41,883 nt of DNA from Bacteroidales bacterium (GTDB lineage Bacteria; Bacteroidota; Bacteroidia; Bacteroidales; UBA932). A program made the position numbers and the translations under genes. The stretch lies in assembly GCA_024398295.1 (NCBI GenBank), contig JAKSJL010000009.1, positions 1 to 41,883 on the forward strand, read 5' to 3'. The number at the start of each line of letters is the position of its first letter. Position 1 is the first letter of the stretch. Below the pieces are notes generated by a model. The model was given only the letters and a program-made list of their open reading frames with translations. It did not search any database and was not told the origin of the DNA. Below, in pieces: positions 34,073 through 41,476 of the stretch.

Positions 34073-34345
34073 ATGTCCCGAAAAGTCATTCTAACTCTCA
34101 TCATTTCCATCCTGCTGAGTGTGCCTGCAGTGGCGCAGAAGAATGGAGGGAAGGTCGACTCCACCTACAGGGTGAGCACGCATGAAGGCCTGTTCACGTT
34201 CAAGGGCATTGCCCCTGGCAAGGTGTATATCAAGGCGACAAGCATGGGCATGTCGAAGCTTACGCAGAAGATAAAGCTGAGCTCTTCGCTGAAGCTCAGC
34301 GCCAGCCTTGACGGGCGCAAGACAAACCCACGCCTCAGAAAATGA
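34073..34345 (+). CDS. Small exported carboxypeptidase-regulatory-like protein
   Basis: This 90-residue protein has a signal peptide (MSRKVILTLIISILLSVPAVAQ) followed by STHEGLFTFKGIAPGKVYIKATSMG. The latter is the core strand pattern of the CarboxypepD_reg-like domain that begins SusC proteins and many Bacteroidota exported proteins. The plug and barrel are absent and the domain itself is only about two thirds complete, so it may be a remnant or a genuine mini-protein. Its last four bases overlap the GH2 start (ATGA), implying coupling. There is no room for a ribosome binding site outside the terminator T-run. Confidence 0.55.
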   Translation: MSRKVILTLIISILLSVPAVAQKNGGKVDSTYRVSTHEGLFTFKGIAPGKVYIKATSMGMSKLTQKIKLSSSLKLSASLDGRKTNPRLRK

Positions 34346-36771
34346 AACGCATATACGCACTTGCCACATTGATTCTGCTCGGCCTGACGCTCACAGCGGG
34401 CCCAAGAGAGCGCCAGAACTTCGACGAAGGATGGAAGTTCGCGCTCGGCGACGCATCGTCCATGGCCAATGATTTCGGCTACGGCACAGAGTACTTCAAC
34501 TTCTGGACGAAGGCAGCCTCGATCCATAACGCAGGCCCATACAGCCCCGATTTCGACCCATCGGGATGGGCAGACGTATGCCTCCCGCACGACTGGGTGG
34601 TGGATCTCCCATTTGCGGGCGAGGCGAGCCACAGTCACGGTTACAAGACTGTGGGAGCCGCATATCCACAGACCTCGGTAGGCTGGTACAGAAAGGAGTT
34701 CGAGCTGCCGGCGACCGACGAAGGGAAGCACGTGAGCCTGCGTTTCGACGGCATCTTCCACTCATCGCAGCTATGGGTGAACGGTTTCTACCTTGGGCGC
34801 GAGGATGATGGATATGTGTCTTCAGAGTACGACATCACCCAGTACCTTAACTACGGCGGCAAGAATGTGGTGGCCGTGCGCGCCGATGCATCCCAGGAGT
34901 CGGGATGGTTCTACGAGGGAGCGGGCATCTACCGCCACGCTTGGCTCATCAAAAAGGGTGAGGTCGCTGTAGTCGAAGACGGCCTCTTCATCCATAGCGA
35001 CCTCCGCGAAGAGGGAGGCGCGACAGTGCATGTGGAGGCTGAGATAGGCAACTTCTCACTCGCGGCATGCAGCGGGCTCGAGCTTGTCTGCGCGCTCAAG
35101 GACGCCGAAGGCGGGACCGTCGCTGAGGGCAGGCAGATGCTTGATGCTGAGGCGCTTCCACGCGAGGCGAAAGCATTGGCACTAGCTATGGAGATAAAGG
35201 ATCCGCACCTCTGGGATGTGGATGACCCTTACCTTTACACCGCCACCGTGAGCCTCTGCCAGGGCGGTGAGATCCTCGACAGCTTCGACACGCAGACCGG
35301 CATCAGGAGCATCGAGTTCTCGAAGGACAATGGTTTCCTGCTGAACGGCAAGCGCGTGCAGCTGAGGGGAGTGAACCTCCATCAGGACCACGCCGGAGTG
35401 GGCAGCGCCATCACCGACGACATCTACGAGTACCGCCTCATGCGACTGCGCAGCATAGGCGTGAACGCCATACGCAGCAGCCACAACCCTATGGCTCCAG
35501 CGCTGCTGGACCTCTGCGACAGGATGGGCTTCCTGGTGATCGATGAGAACCGCCTGATGGGCGTGAACCAGTACCATCAGGAGCACCTCGAGCGCATGAT
35601 ACGCCGCGACAGGAACCACCCTTGCGTGATACTCTGGAGCATTGGCAATGAAGAATGGGGCATAGAATGGAAGGATTTCGGCAGGCGTCTCACGGCGGCG
35701 ATGCGAGAGATGTGCCATCGCGCGGATCCGACTCGTCCGATGACTGTCGCCACCAGCAGTGGCCCCGTCATCGTCGAGCCTGCAGACATTGCGGGATATA
35801 ACTACATCCTCCAGAATGATGTCGAGGGGCTGCACCAGAAGTACCCCGAGCGCCGCGCCGTCGGCACTGAGGAGACCACGGGATGCGGCACCAGAGGCTG
35901 GTACTTCGACGACCCTACAGGTGGCCACATGCCAGCCATAAACCGCGGGAAGCAGGGCAGCGACAGCCTGTATAACGCCATCGAAAGGGGCTGGAAATTC
36001 TACCACTCTCGCCCTTACCACGCTGGCCTCTTCTACTGGACGGGCTTCGACTACAGGGGCGAGTCCAATCCACTCACCTACCCTGCCACAGGCTCGTCAT
36101 TCGGCATTCTCGACTACTGCGGATTCTGCAAGGACGAGGCGTACTACCTGAAGTCATGGTGGACGCAAGAGCCTGTGCTTCATATACTTCCGCATTGGAA
36201 CCTAACAGGTCACGAAGGCGAAAGCGTCAGCGTCTGGGTGTACTCAAACTGCGACGAGGTCGAGCTGATCGCGAACGGGAAAAGGCTTGGGCGCAAGAAG
36301 ATGCCGCTTGACGGGCATCTCGAATGGACTGCGACCTACAGACCAGGGTACGTGCAGGCCAAGGGTTACAAGAATGGCCGCCTCGTCATGAAGGAGACCG
36401 TTAGGACTGCGTCAGGAGCTTGCATGATCTGCACAGAAGCCTTCCTGTGCCCAGGCACAGCCATCATCGACATCAGCCTCAAGGACAAGGACGGGAACTT
36501 CGTTCCTGACGCGTCCTGCGCTATCACGGCCGAGGTCGAAGGCCCCGCCTACATCATGGGCGTGGGCAATGGAGACTCCGCCTGGAAAGAGAGCGAAAGG
36601 CCTTCTACGGCCGTTTCGCGCACCTCTACCCGCGAGAACGCCACCCACACCTGGCACGCCTTCAACGGCTGCGCCCAGATCATCATTGGCTCAGAAACAG
36701 AATCCATCGGCAAAGGCGCCGTAAGGATACGTCTCTCTGCCGATGGATGTGAAAAGGAAATCTCTATTTAG
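34342..36771 (+). CDS. GH2 family beta-glycosidase
   Basis: This 809-residue exported enzyme has a signal (ending LTLTAG). The order is the GH2 sugar-binding sandwich (about 24-210, with GVGWYRKEF-like GWYRKEFELP), the Ig-like domain, then the barrel with NAIRSSHNPMAPALLDLCDRMG split by loops. The acid/base is in WSIGNEEWG (E437) and the candidate nucleophile in GTEETTG (E510). C-terminal DUF4982-like and Ig-like domains follow. The family includes beta-galactosidases, beta-glucuronidases and others; the architecture is nearest the beta-galactosidase type, but beta-glucosyl specificity is possible in this context. It overlaps the mini-protein by four bases and, at its end, the convergent 185-codon gene by four bases. 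Confidence 0.9.
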   Translation: MKRIYALATLILLGLTLTAGPRERQNFDEGWKFALGDASSMANDFGYGTEYFNFWTKAASIHNAGPYSPDFDPSGWADVCLPHDWVVDLPFAGEASHSHGYKTVGAAYPQTSVGWYRKEFELPATDEGKHVSLRFDGIFHSSQLWVNGFYLGREDDGYVSSEYDITQYLNYGGKNVVAVRADASQESGWFYEGAGIYRHAWLIKKGEVAVVEDGLFIHSDLREEGGATVHVEAEIGNFSLAACSGLELVCALKDAEGGTVAEGRQMLDAEALPREAKALALAMEIKDPHLWDVDDPYLYTATVSLCQGGEILDSFDTQTGIRSIEFSKDNGFLLNGKRVQLRGVNLHQDHAGVGSAITDDIYEYRLMRLRSIGVNAIRSSHNPMAPALLDLCDRMGFLVIDENRLMGVNQYHQEHLERMIRRDRNHPCVILWSIGNEEWGIEWKDFGRRLTAAMREMCHRADPTRPMTVATSSGPVIVEPADIAGYNYILQNDVEGLHQKYPERRAVGTEETTGCGTRGWYFDDPTGGHMPAINRGKQGSDSLYNAIERGWKFYHSRPYHAGLFYWTGFDYRGESNPLTYPATGSSFGILDYCGFCKDEAYYLKSWWTQEPVLHILPHWNLTGHEGESVSVWVYSNCDEVELIANGKRLGRKKMPLDGHLEWTATYRPGYVQAKGYKNGRLVMKETVRTASGACMICTEAFLCPGTAIIDISLKDKDGNFVPDASCAITAEVEGPAYIMGVGNGDSAWKESERPSTAVSRTSTRENATHTWHAFNGCAQIIIGSETESIGKGAVRIRLSADGCEKEISI

Positions 36772-37325
36772 AAACTGACCGCAAGCGTCATACCTGCCGT
36801 TGGCTTCAGGCCGTCCCCAGAATTGACCACGTCAAAAGATGGGGCAAGCTTTACATCAAATGAATACATCCTCCTAAGGTCCTGGATGTACATATTCTTC
36901 ACCTTCGCGACACGCACGGCATCGACGATTGAACATATATCAAGTGCAAGGGTTCCTGTGACAGCGGCAAGCGCAACGACGGCTGCTCCATTGGTGGCCT
37001 CTCCACCATTATTTGCCGCCGAAGTGGTGATGACGCCCTGAGCAAGCATCAGCCCGGCAAAATGTCCGCCCAGGAATGAGAGTCCCCTGGTGAACTCGCC
37101 ACAGACCATCTGTCCGAGGCCCGGGATGGCAAACGATGCGATTCCAGACCAGCCAGTACTGTACCTGTCCACGATTGTCTTTTCGTAGTCCTTATAGTTA
37201 TACTCAGATTTCAGCTCCTTGTAGCTCCTGTCCTTGATATCCTTATAATCATCTCTATACTGCGCAAATGCTGCCTGGAAGCAGAAGAGAGCGAGGAAAA
37301 TGGTGATAAACTTTTTCATATACAT
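36768..37325 (-). CDS. Exported protein with PGLGQ motif, function unknown
   Basis: This 185-residue protein has a signal peptide (MKKFITIFLALFCFQAAFA). A charged linker (YRDDYKDIKDRSYKELKSEY) is followed by SFAIPGLGQMVCGEFTRGL, a glycine- and alanine-rich hydrophobic middle, and SIVDAVRVAKVKN. That combination recalls DUF5683/TM2-like membrane proteins of Bacteroidota. The C-terminus (KPTAGMTLAVSF) resembles a final outer-membrane strand. The ATG at 37325 shares a base with the upstream stop (TAATG); the ATG at 37319 gives a neater signal. It is probably co-transcribed with the next gene. No function is assigned. Confidence 0.6.
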   Translation of the reverse strand: MYMKKFITIFLALFCFQAAFAQYRDDYKDIKDRSYKELKSEYNYKDYEKTIVDRYSTGWSGIASFAIPGLGQMVCGEFTRGLSFLGGHFAGLMLAQGVITTSAANNGGEATNGAAVVALAAVTGTLALDICSIVDAVRVAKVKNMYIQDLRRMYSFDVKLAPSFDVVNSGDGLKPTAGMTLAVSF

Positions 37326-37888
37326 TACTCAGCTACAAAGAATCCATAGATGCTGGTGAAGTCGAGCTCTCCGAGCTTGCTTGGCTTGAACACTACTGCG
37401 TACTCGCCTGGCGCGAAGTCGCCGACGATCTCGAATGTGTTCTCATCGACCATCTCCCACTCAAAGTCCATACGTGCCTTGCGGGTGGTGTTTATACCCT
37501 CTACCAATGTTCCCTCGTCATAGATGCGCTTGTCCTTGTCGACATCGAGAGGAATGATGATGATATTTGCTGGAGTCATGCTCTTGATGAAAGGATCATA
37601 CTTCTTAGGGGTCTTAGTGATGCCTTTCTTCTCTGGGTTGATGACCATTACGAGCTTGTTTGTAGCTTGTACGCCTGAAGTGGCTCCCTTATACTTATAC
37701 TTGTGATTTCCGAGCTCAAATCCCAGGAGATTAGTTCCTGAACTGATAGCTGTGCCATTGGTATATGTCAGGTGAGTGATTTCCTCACCTACGACTGCAT
37801 AGATACCAGGAGCGAGCTTTGCCTCCTGTGCGGATGCTGCCAGTGCCATTGCGAATGCAGCAATAACTGTAATGAAAAGGCGTTTCAT
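37325..37888 (-). CDS. Exported beta-rich protein, function unknown
   Basis: This 187-residue protein has a clear signal peptide (ending LAASA-Q). The mature part reads as a single beta-rich domain: LAPGIYAVVGEEITHL at the start and GDFAPGEYAVVFKPSKLGELD near the end, separated by KLVMVINPEK and NIIIIPLDV. No catalytic or binding motif is recognisable. It is translationally coupled to the PGLGQ-motif gene and probably works with it in the envelope. Confidence 0.6.
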   Translation of the reverse strand: MKRLFITVIAAFAMALAASAQEAKLAPGIYAVVGEEITHLTYTNGTAISSGTNLLGFELGNHKYKYKGATSGVQATNKLVMVINPEKKGITKTPKKYDPFIKSMTPANIIIIPLDVDKDKRIYDEGTLVEGINTTRKARMDFEWEMVDENTFEIVGDFAPGEYAVVFKPSKLGELDFTSIYGFFVAE

Positions 37889-37917
37889 ACTAAATATTGT
37901 TTGATATAGATTTATAA

Positions 37918-38058
37918 TTAATTAAGTCGTATGCTCATGATAAGATTCACGACAAGTATCAACAGAGATACGGCAAAAAGAGCAACAACGATCAGACTGC
38001 AGACCTTTGCAGTCTTTTGCTCTCTGATACTAACATTTGTTTTAATTGACCGATTCAT
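37918..38058 (-). CDS. Possible 46-residue single-pass membrane peptide
   Basis: An ATG at 38058 opens a 46-codon frame with a basic N-terminus (MNRSIKTNVSIREQKTAKVC) and one hydrophobic helix (SLIVVALFAVSLLILVVNLI), ending at TAA 37918. A near-consensus -7 element on the minus strand, CATCTTTG (38091-38084), lies 25 bases upstream. It ends 29 bases before the 187-residue exported protein and may head that operon. The DNA also folds into nested hairpins, so an RNA role is an alternative. Apart from this, the gap 37889-38198 holds only the inverted repeat at 38125-38150. Confidence 0.45.
   Translation of the reverse strand: MNRSIKTNVSIREQKTAKVCSLIVVALFAVSLLILVVNLIMSIRLN
37979..38023. repeat. 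Nested stem-loops inside the small membrane ORF
   Basis: AGAGCAA (37979-37985) pairs with TTGCTCT (38017-38023), and inside it AGACTGCA (37994-38001) pairs perfectly with TGCAGTCT (38008-38015). On the plus strand the inner stem runs into TTTT, so it could end rightward transcription entering the gap; no rightward gene ends there. Confidence 0.5.
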
Positions 38059-38124
38059 TCTGCATGTTTTTTAAAAACCGATGCAAAGATGGCGTCAATT
38101 TTTATGAAAGAAATTATAGAATAC

Positions 38125-38150
38125 GGACAATTATTTACAAGTTATTGTCC
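38125..38150. repeat. Inverted repeat between regulator and exported-protein genes
   Basis: GGACAAT (38125-38131) and ATTGTCC (38144-38150) form a perfect seven-base pair of arms over a 12-base loop. It lies 49 bases past the stop of the leftward AraC gene. It may be its transcript end or an operator; no U-run follows. Confidence 0.4.
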
Positions 38151-38198
38151 AGATATGCACATTGATTGCGAAAACAAGCAAAAACGACGAAAATATCG

Positions 38199-39413
38199 CT
38201 ATTCTGCGTCTTTCGATGCAGCATTTCGGGTAATCCACATCAAAGGTGTCACACCCTCGGATTCCTTGAATTTCTTGTTGAAGACACTATCGTTCTTGTA
38301 GCCACACTCGAATGCTACGGTAGACTGAGTAGCATCAGGGTGGGCAAGCATGTATCTTTTCGCCTCCTCGATCCTGTACTTGTTCACAATATCCCTGAAT
38401 GGGATACCGAAACAGCCATTCACCATGTTTGAGAGGGTACGTGTGCTCACGCCCAGCCTGTCTGCCATCGTCTGCAGAGACAGGTCGTCTTCCTTGTACG
38501 CGCCGCTCTCCATCTCATGCACAAACCTTGACTGCAGCAAGTCTGCCCTGCTCTTAGCCACTTCCTGATAAACCTCTGGTTTCTCTTCATCTTCAGCCTT
38601 ATCCTCCTCAGGTAGCGCCACTGGCATAATGTGCGTTAGCTCGTAAAGCGATTCTGGGGTTTCCTGGGTATTGTACTCAAGATGACACAAGAGGTGCTCT
38701 ATGACCGCCAGAAGGGTCATCATCGCTGAGGTAAGCAGGATGTGGTCACACATGAACTTCCTTCCAAGCATACCATATGGCATCAAAACAATAAATTTCA
38801 ACACCAGCAGCATAATCTTCGGTATCGAAGGATTCAGCGCCTCTCCCTTGACAAGGAATCTGTACATATCACCGCGGTGGAAGCCCTGCTTCCTGAGCAT
38901 ATAGACCGCATAGGCCAGGAACAGGAGCATGATGGTCGTCGTAGAGATGTTTATCAGATTGTAGTCCACGAAAACATAAAGCCTATATAGCTCACTGTCA
39001 AACTCTCCGGTCAGAGTGCCAAACTCGTCGACTGAACGTACCATGGCAGCAGTGCTGTCAAAACCCAGTATGAAATACATGAGACAGACCAGAGTGCCGA
39101 ATATGACAGCAGGGAAAAGCCAGAGCATGTGAGATAACTTCAGTTTCTTCCCTGGCTGGAGCAGGTAGATGTAAAGAGCCATCATCACTGGCAGGACAAA
39201 TACGACCGGAACACAGAGTGCATCCATCCTTACCATCAATTCATAGTCTGTGCTCGGGAGAAGGTACACCGCCGTCGCCACATAATAGAACACCTCGACG
39301 GCAAGCATCGTAAGAAAAAAAGTCTGTCGCTGGTTTCTCGCTTTGAGCAAGAAGGAAAACGCCCAGAGCAACGACACGAAGCAAGGAATGAAATATAGTG
39401 CGGTAAGGAACAT
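38199..39413 (-). CDS. AraC-family regulator with integral-membrane sensor region
   Basis: This 404-residue protein has about six to seven hydrophobic helices in residues 1-235, an acidic linker (about 270-290, EEDKAEDEEKPE), then an AraC DNA-binding domain. Its first HTH is SLQTMADRLGVSTRTLSNMVN, the second is around TQSTVAFECGYKNDSVFNKKF, and it ends with GVTPLMW. The first helices would sense a membrane or small-molecule signal while the DNA-binding part stays attached. Such proteins are common but little studied in Bacteroidota. The gene has its own promoter and is divergent from the helical lipoprotein cluster, which makes that cluster, or locus 2 which lacks a regulator, a plausible target. 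Neither is shown by the sequence. Confidence 0.85.
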   Translation of the reverse strand: MFLTALYFIPCFVSLLWAFSFLLKARNQRQTFFLTMLAVEVFYYVATAVYLLPSTDYELMVRMDALCVPVVFVLPVMMALYIYLLQPGKKLKLSHMLWLFPAVIFGTLVCLMYFILGFDSTAAMVRSVDEFGTLTGEFDSELYRLYVFVDYNLINISTTTIMLLFLAYAVYMLRKQGFHRGDMYRFLVKGEALNPSIPKIMLLVLKFIVLMPYGMLGRKFMCDHILLTSAMMTLLAVIEHLLCHLEYNTQETPESLYELTHIMPVALPEEDKAEDEEKPEVYQEVAKSRADLLQSRFVHEMESGAYKEDDLSLQTMADRLGVSTRTLSNMVNGCFGIPFRDIVNKYRIEEAKRYMLAHPDATQSTVAFECGYKNDSVFNKKFKESEGVTPLMWITRNAASKDAE

Positions 39414-39434
39414 CCGAATCAGTTCAATTTATTG

Positions 39435-39464
39435 CAAATTTAAGCATTTTGCGTGTTTTTACAA
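39435..39464 (-). promoter_or_regulatory. Promoter of the AraC-type regulator
   Basis: On the minus strand TTG (39464-39462), 19 bases, then TAAATTTG (39442-39435): both elements match the Bacteroidetes pattern. The expected leader is about 17 bases long. Confidence 0.65.
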
Positions 39465-39538
39465 CCCGTTTTCCTTTGCGTACAAGAATTTGTAAAAAAC
39501 ATCTTTCGCCTAATAACTCTTTGCGCGTATAGCAAGCA

Positions 39539-39546
39539 TACATTTG
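39539..39546 (+). promoter_or_regulatory. -7 element of the lipoprotein-peptide-fimbrillin cluster
   Basis: TACATTTG matches TAnnTTTG and lies 36 bases before the ATG at 39583. A TTTG at 39520-39523 is only 15 bases upstream, too near for a normal -33 element, so an activator may be needed. The other part of the gap 39414-39582 holds the divergent AraC promoter. Confidence 0.5.
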
Positions 39547-39582
39547 TGACAGTTAGCTGAAAAATAAAAACATCAAATAATC

Positions 39583-41286
39583 ATGAAAAAGTATTTCCTT
39601 TTTTTCGCAACGCTCATTGCAGCAGTCGCATGTAACCACAAGGTTGACCCAGATGTAATTATCCCAGACCCAGTAGAGGCCATAACCGATTATGTTCCTT
39701 ACGGAGATCCTACGACCGTCGTAAGTGACAGCCTGGGAGCAATGACCATTGATCCAAATATCGACTTTACAGTATTGAAGCCTGTACAGGGCATGGACGT
39801 TGACTGGAATGCAGCTGGCAAGAAAGTGCTTGATGCAGCCATCAAGAAGCTTGGCTCCTATGGCGGAGGCATTGGCACCACCATCGCAGGAGTGATTTCA
39901 CCAATACTCAGCAAGGAGCTTTTCGGCCCAGACCCAGATGCTCAGGAAATAATCATGCTGAGATCTTTGCTGGAAGCCACCAAACAGATGGATGCGAAAC
40001 TAGACCTTATCATACAGAATACAGAGAAAATCTATCAAAGACTGGATGAGGTAGAGCTCAACGCCCTGATGGATAAATTCATAATAACAAAACACCACCT
40101 CGAGAGCATCAAGGACCTCAACAACTTCACCTACGCCCTGCTGGACGCAACATCCGACCCTAAGGAGCAGTATAAGATAATCGACAACTGGGCAAAGGTA
40201 GTGGTCAATGGCAACACAGCATACCTTGAGGTAGGCAACATCCTTCGCGAGGTGATGGACTTCAACTACAAGTACAACGGAGTGAACGTCAACTTCTGCG
40301 CCGCCACCGATCTGTTCGTGTTCAGCAATGTAGCGTGGGAATCATCAGGTTACAATTATCGCGAGGCCTTCAGAGCCCAGATCGCCTGCGAGATCACACG
40401 CGCAAGCATCTTGCTCTTCACATTCTACTCAATGTCACTCAATGACAATCCATTCGCAAAGACCAGCATGGATCAGATCGTGAAGAACCTTGAGGTATTG
40501 GACAAATTCGTTGATGAGGCTGAAGTGGTACGTCACCCTGACTATGCCATCCTCCAGCTCCCTGGCCACCATGTCAAGTGGCGCATAGATGGCCTTGACA
40601 GGAGGGCTAGGTCTGTAAGAGAATGCTGCGACGAGAACAACTATGCACAGGCCTACCTCACATCTTTGGGTTATTTGTGGGCTGCATGCTACAGAGATGG
40701 TGTCGTATGGTCAGCTATCCATTACCAGTGGGACGACGACCGCGAAGACGATGACCATATCGCTGGACCATCATTTGAGAAGCAGCAGTTCACAGAAGCG
40801 GAGATCAAGGCCATCGTCAATTACTACATTACAGCATACCCTGACATCACCTTGCTTGACGCCATCCAGGACGGAGGTCTAGTCATCAGAGAGGACCTGC
40901 TGGGCTCAGGAAACGCTTGGCTCGCTACCTCTGACACCGAGATCAAGATGTACACCATGTCCACCGAGAACCACAGGACCACCTGGGTATTCCTCGCAAA
41001 CTACTGGCCACTGAAGGAGAAGCTTACCCTGGAGCCAGTCTCTCAGGAGCCAAGACCTGATTACAATATCGTCTACACAGATAACTACAACAAAGGAACC
41101 AGTCAGTTCCACAATGCTGGAATCGATGAGAAATGGTACGATTCTTCTACCAATACATGGATTACACGTACCTGGCATCTCAGATTCTTCTTCCGCCAGC
41201 CTGATACATTCTACTTCCCTGATGAGAACCTGCTTTTCTTCTCACAGCATTCAAAATTCAGTTATAAAACTCAGTACGAAGACTAA
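39583..41286 (+). CDS. Helical lipoprotein, possible pore-forming-toxin-like fold
   Basis: This 567-residue lipoprotein (lipobox AAVAC, C17) has an unknown function. After a linker comes a predicted helical bundle (about 70-290). It has a glycine-rich apolar hairpin (YGGGIGTTIAGVISPIL), then long amphipathic helices (LLEATKQMDAKLDLIIQNT, EKIYQRLDEVELNALMDKF, HHLESIKDLNNFTYALL) and an apolar segment (ACEITRASILLFTFYSMSL). This order resembles the helical domain of delta-endotoxin-like pore formers, which place an apolar hairpin before QxMDxKxD-type helices. The C-terminal half (about 300-567) is tryptophan- and tyrosine-rich and looks beta-rich, with ITRTWHLRFFFRQPDTFYF near the end. It is followed closely by a small peptide gene and a fimbrillin-like gene. 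The toxin resemblance is only from pattern and needs a structure search. Confidence 0.6.
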   Translation: MKKYFLFFATLIAAVACNHKVDPDVIIPDPVEAITDYVPYGDPTTVVSDSLGAMTIDPNIDFTVLKPVQGMDVDWNAAGKKVLDAAIKKLGSYGGGIGTTIAGVISPILSKELFGPDPDAQEIIMLRSLLEATKQMDAKLDLIIQNTEKIYQRLDEVELNALMDKFIITKHHLESIKDLNNFTYALLDATSDPKEQYKIIDNWAKVVVNGNTAYLEVGNILREVMDFNYKYNGVNVNFCAATDLFVFSNVAWESSGYNYREAFRAQIACEITRASILLFTFYSMSLNDNPFAKTSMDQIVKNLEVLDKFVDEAEVVRHPDYAILQLPGHHVKWRIDGLDRRARSVRECCDENNYAQAYLTSLGYLWAACYRDGVVWSAIHYQWDDDREDDDHIAGPSFEKQQFTEAEIKAIVNYYITAYPDITLLDAIQDGGLVIREDLLGSGNAWLATSDTEIKMYTMSTENHRTTWVFLANYWPLKEKLTLEPVSQEPRPDYNIVYTDNYNKGTSQFHNAGIDEKWYDSSTNTWITRTWHLRFFFRQPDTFYFPDENLLFFSQHSKFSYKTQYED

Positions 41287-41292
41287 TTTCCC

Positions 41293-41454
41293 ATGAAAAC
41301 TATTGAATCAAAAAACATGAAAGAGCTCTACAAGAGTCCGTCAGTCAAACTGATTGTCACTTCACCGGAATCAATGCTCTGCCAGAGCGGTACAGAGGGA
41401 TATCGTCTTAATGATGATCCTGACAGCCCTCTCAATGATGACGATTTCGAATAG
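41293..41454 (+). CDS. 53-residue small protein with LCxSG motif and acidic tail
   Basis: ATG at 41293 opens a 53-codon frame ending TAG at 41454. The product has a basic start (MKTIESKNMKELYKSPSVKL), a middle IVTSPESMLCQSG, and an acidic C-terminus (LNDDPDSPLNDDDFE). Many Bacteroidota encode short proteins of this layout: a Y-x-x-P start, a hydrophobic patch, a (L)CxSG-like step and a D/N-rich tail ending in an aromatic plus acid. They often lie next to fimbrillin-like or surface-lipoprotein genes, and their function is not known to me. There is no signal peptide. It begins seven bases after the helical lipoprotein stop and ends 22 bases before the fimbrillin-like gene, so it is part of that operon. 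Confidence 0.65.
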   Translation: MKTIESKNMKELYKSPSVKLIVTSPESMLCQSGTEGYRLNDDPDSPLNDDDFE

Positions 41455-41476
41455 GAACATTTCTACAGAAGAGATT

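Noticed and set aside
35182-36021. A 279-codon frame on the minus strand
   Set aside because: It is antisense to the GH2 catalytic domain and lacks any recognisable feature.
38125-38150. Strong terminator for the AraC gene
   Set aside because: The stem has a 12-base loop and no U-run on either strand, so it is kept only as an inverted repeat.
39520-39546. Complete -33/-7 promoter for the helical lipoprotein
   Set aside because: The TTTG is only 15 bases from TACATTTG, outside the normal 19-21 range, so only the -7 element is reported.
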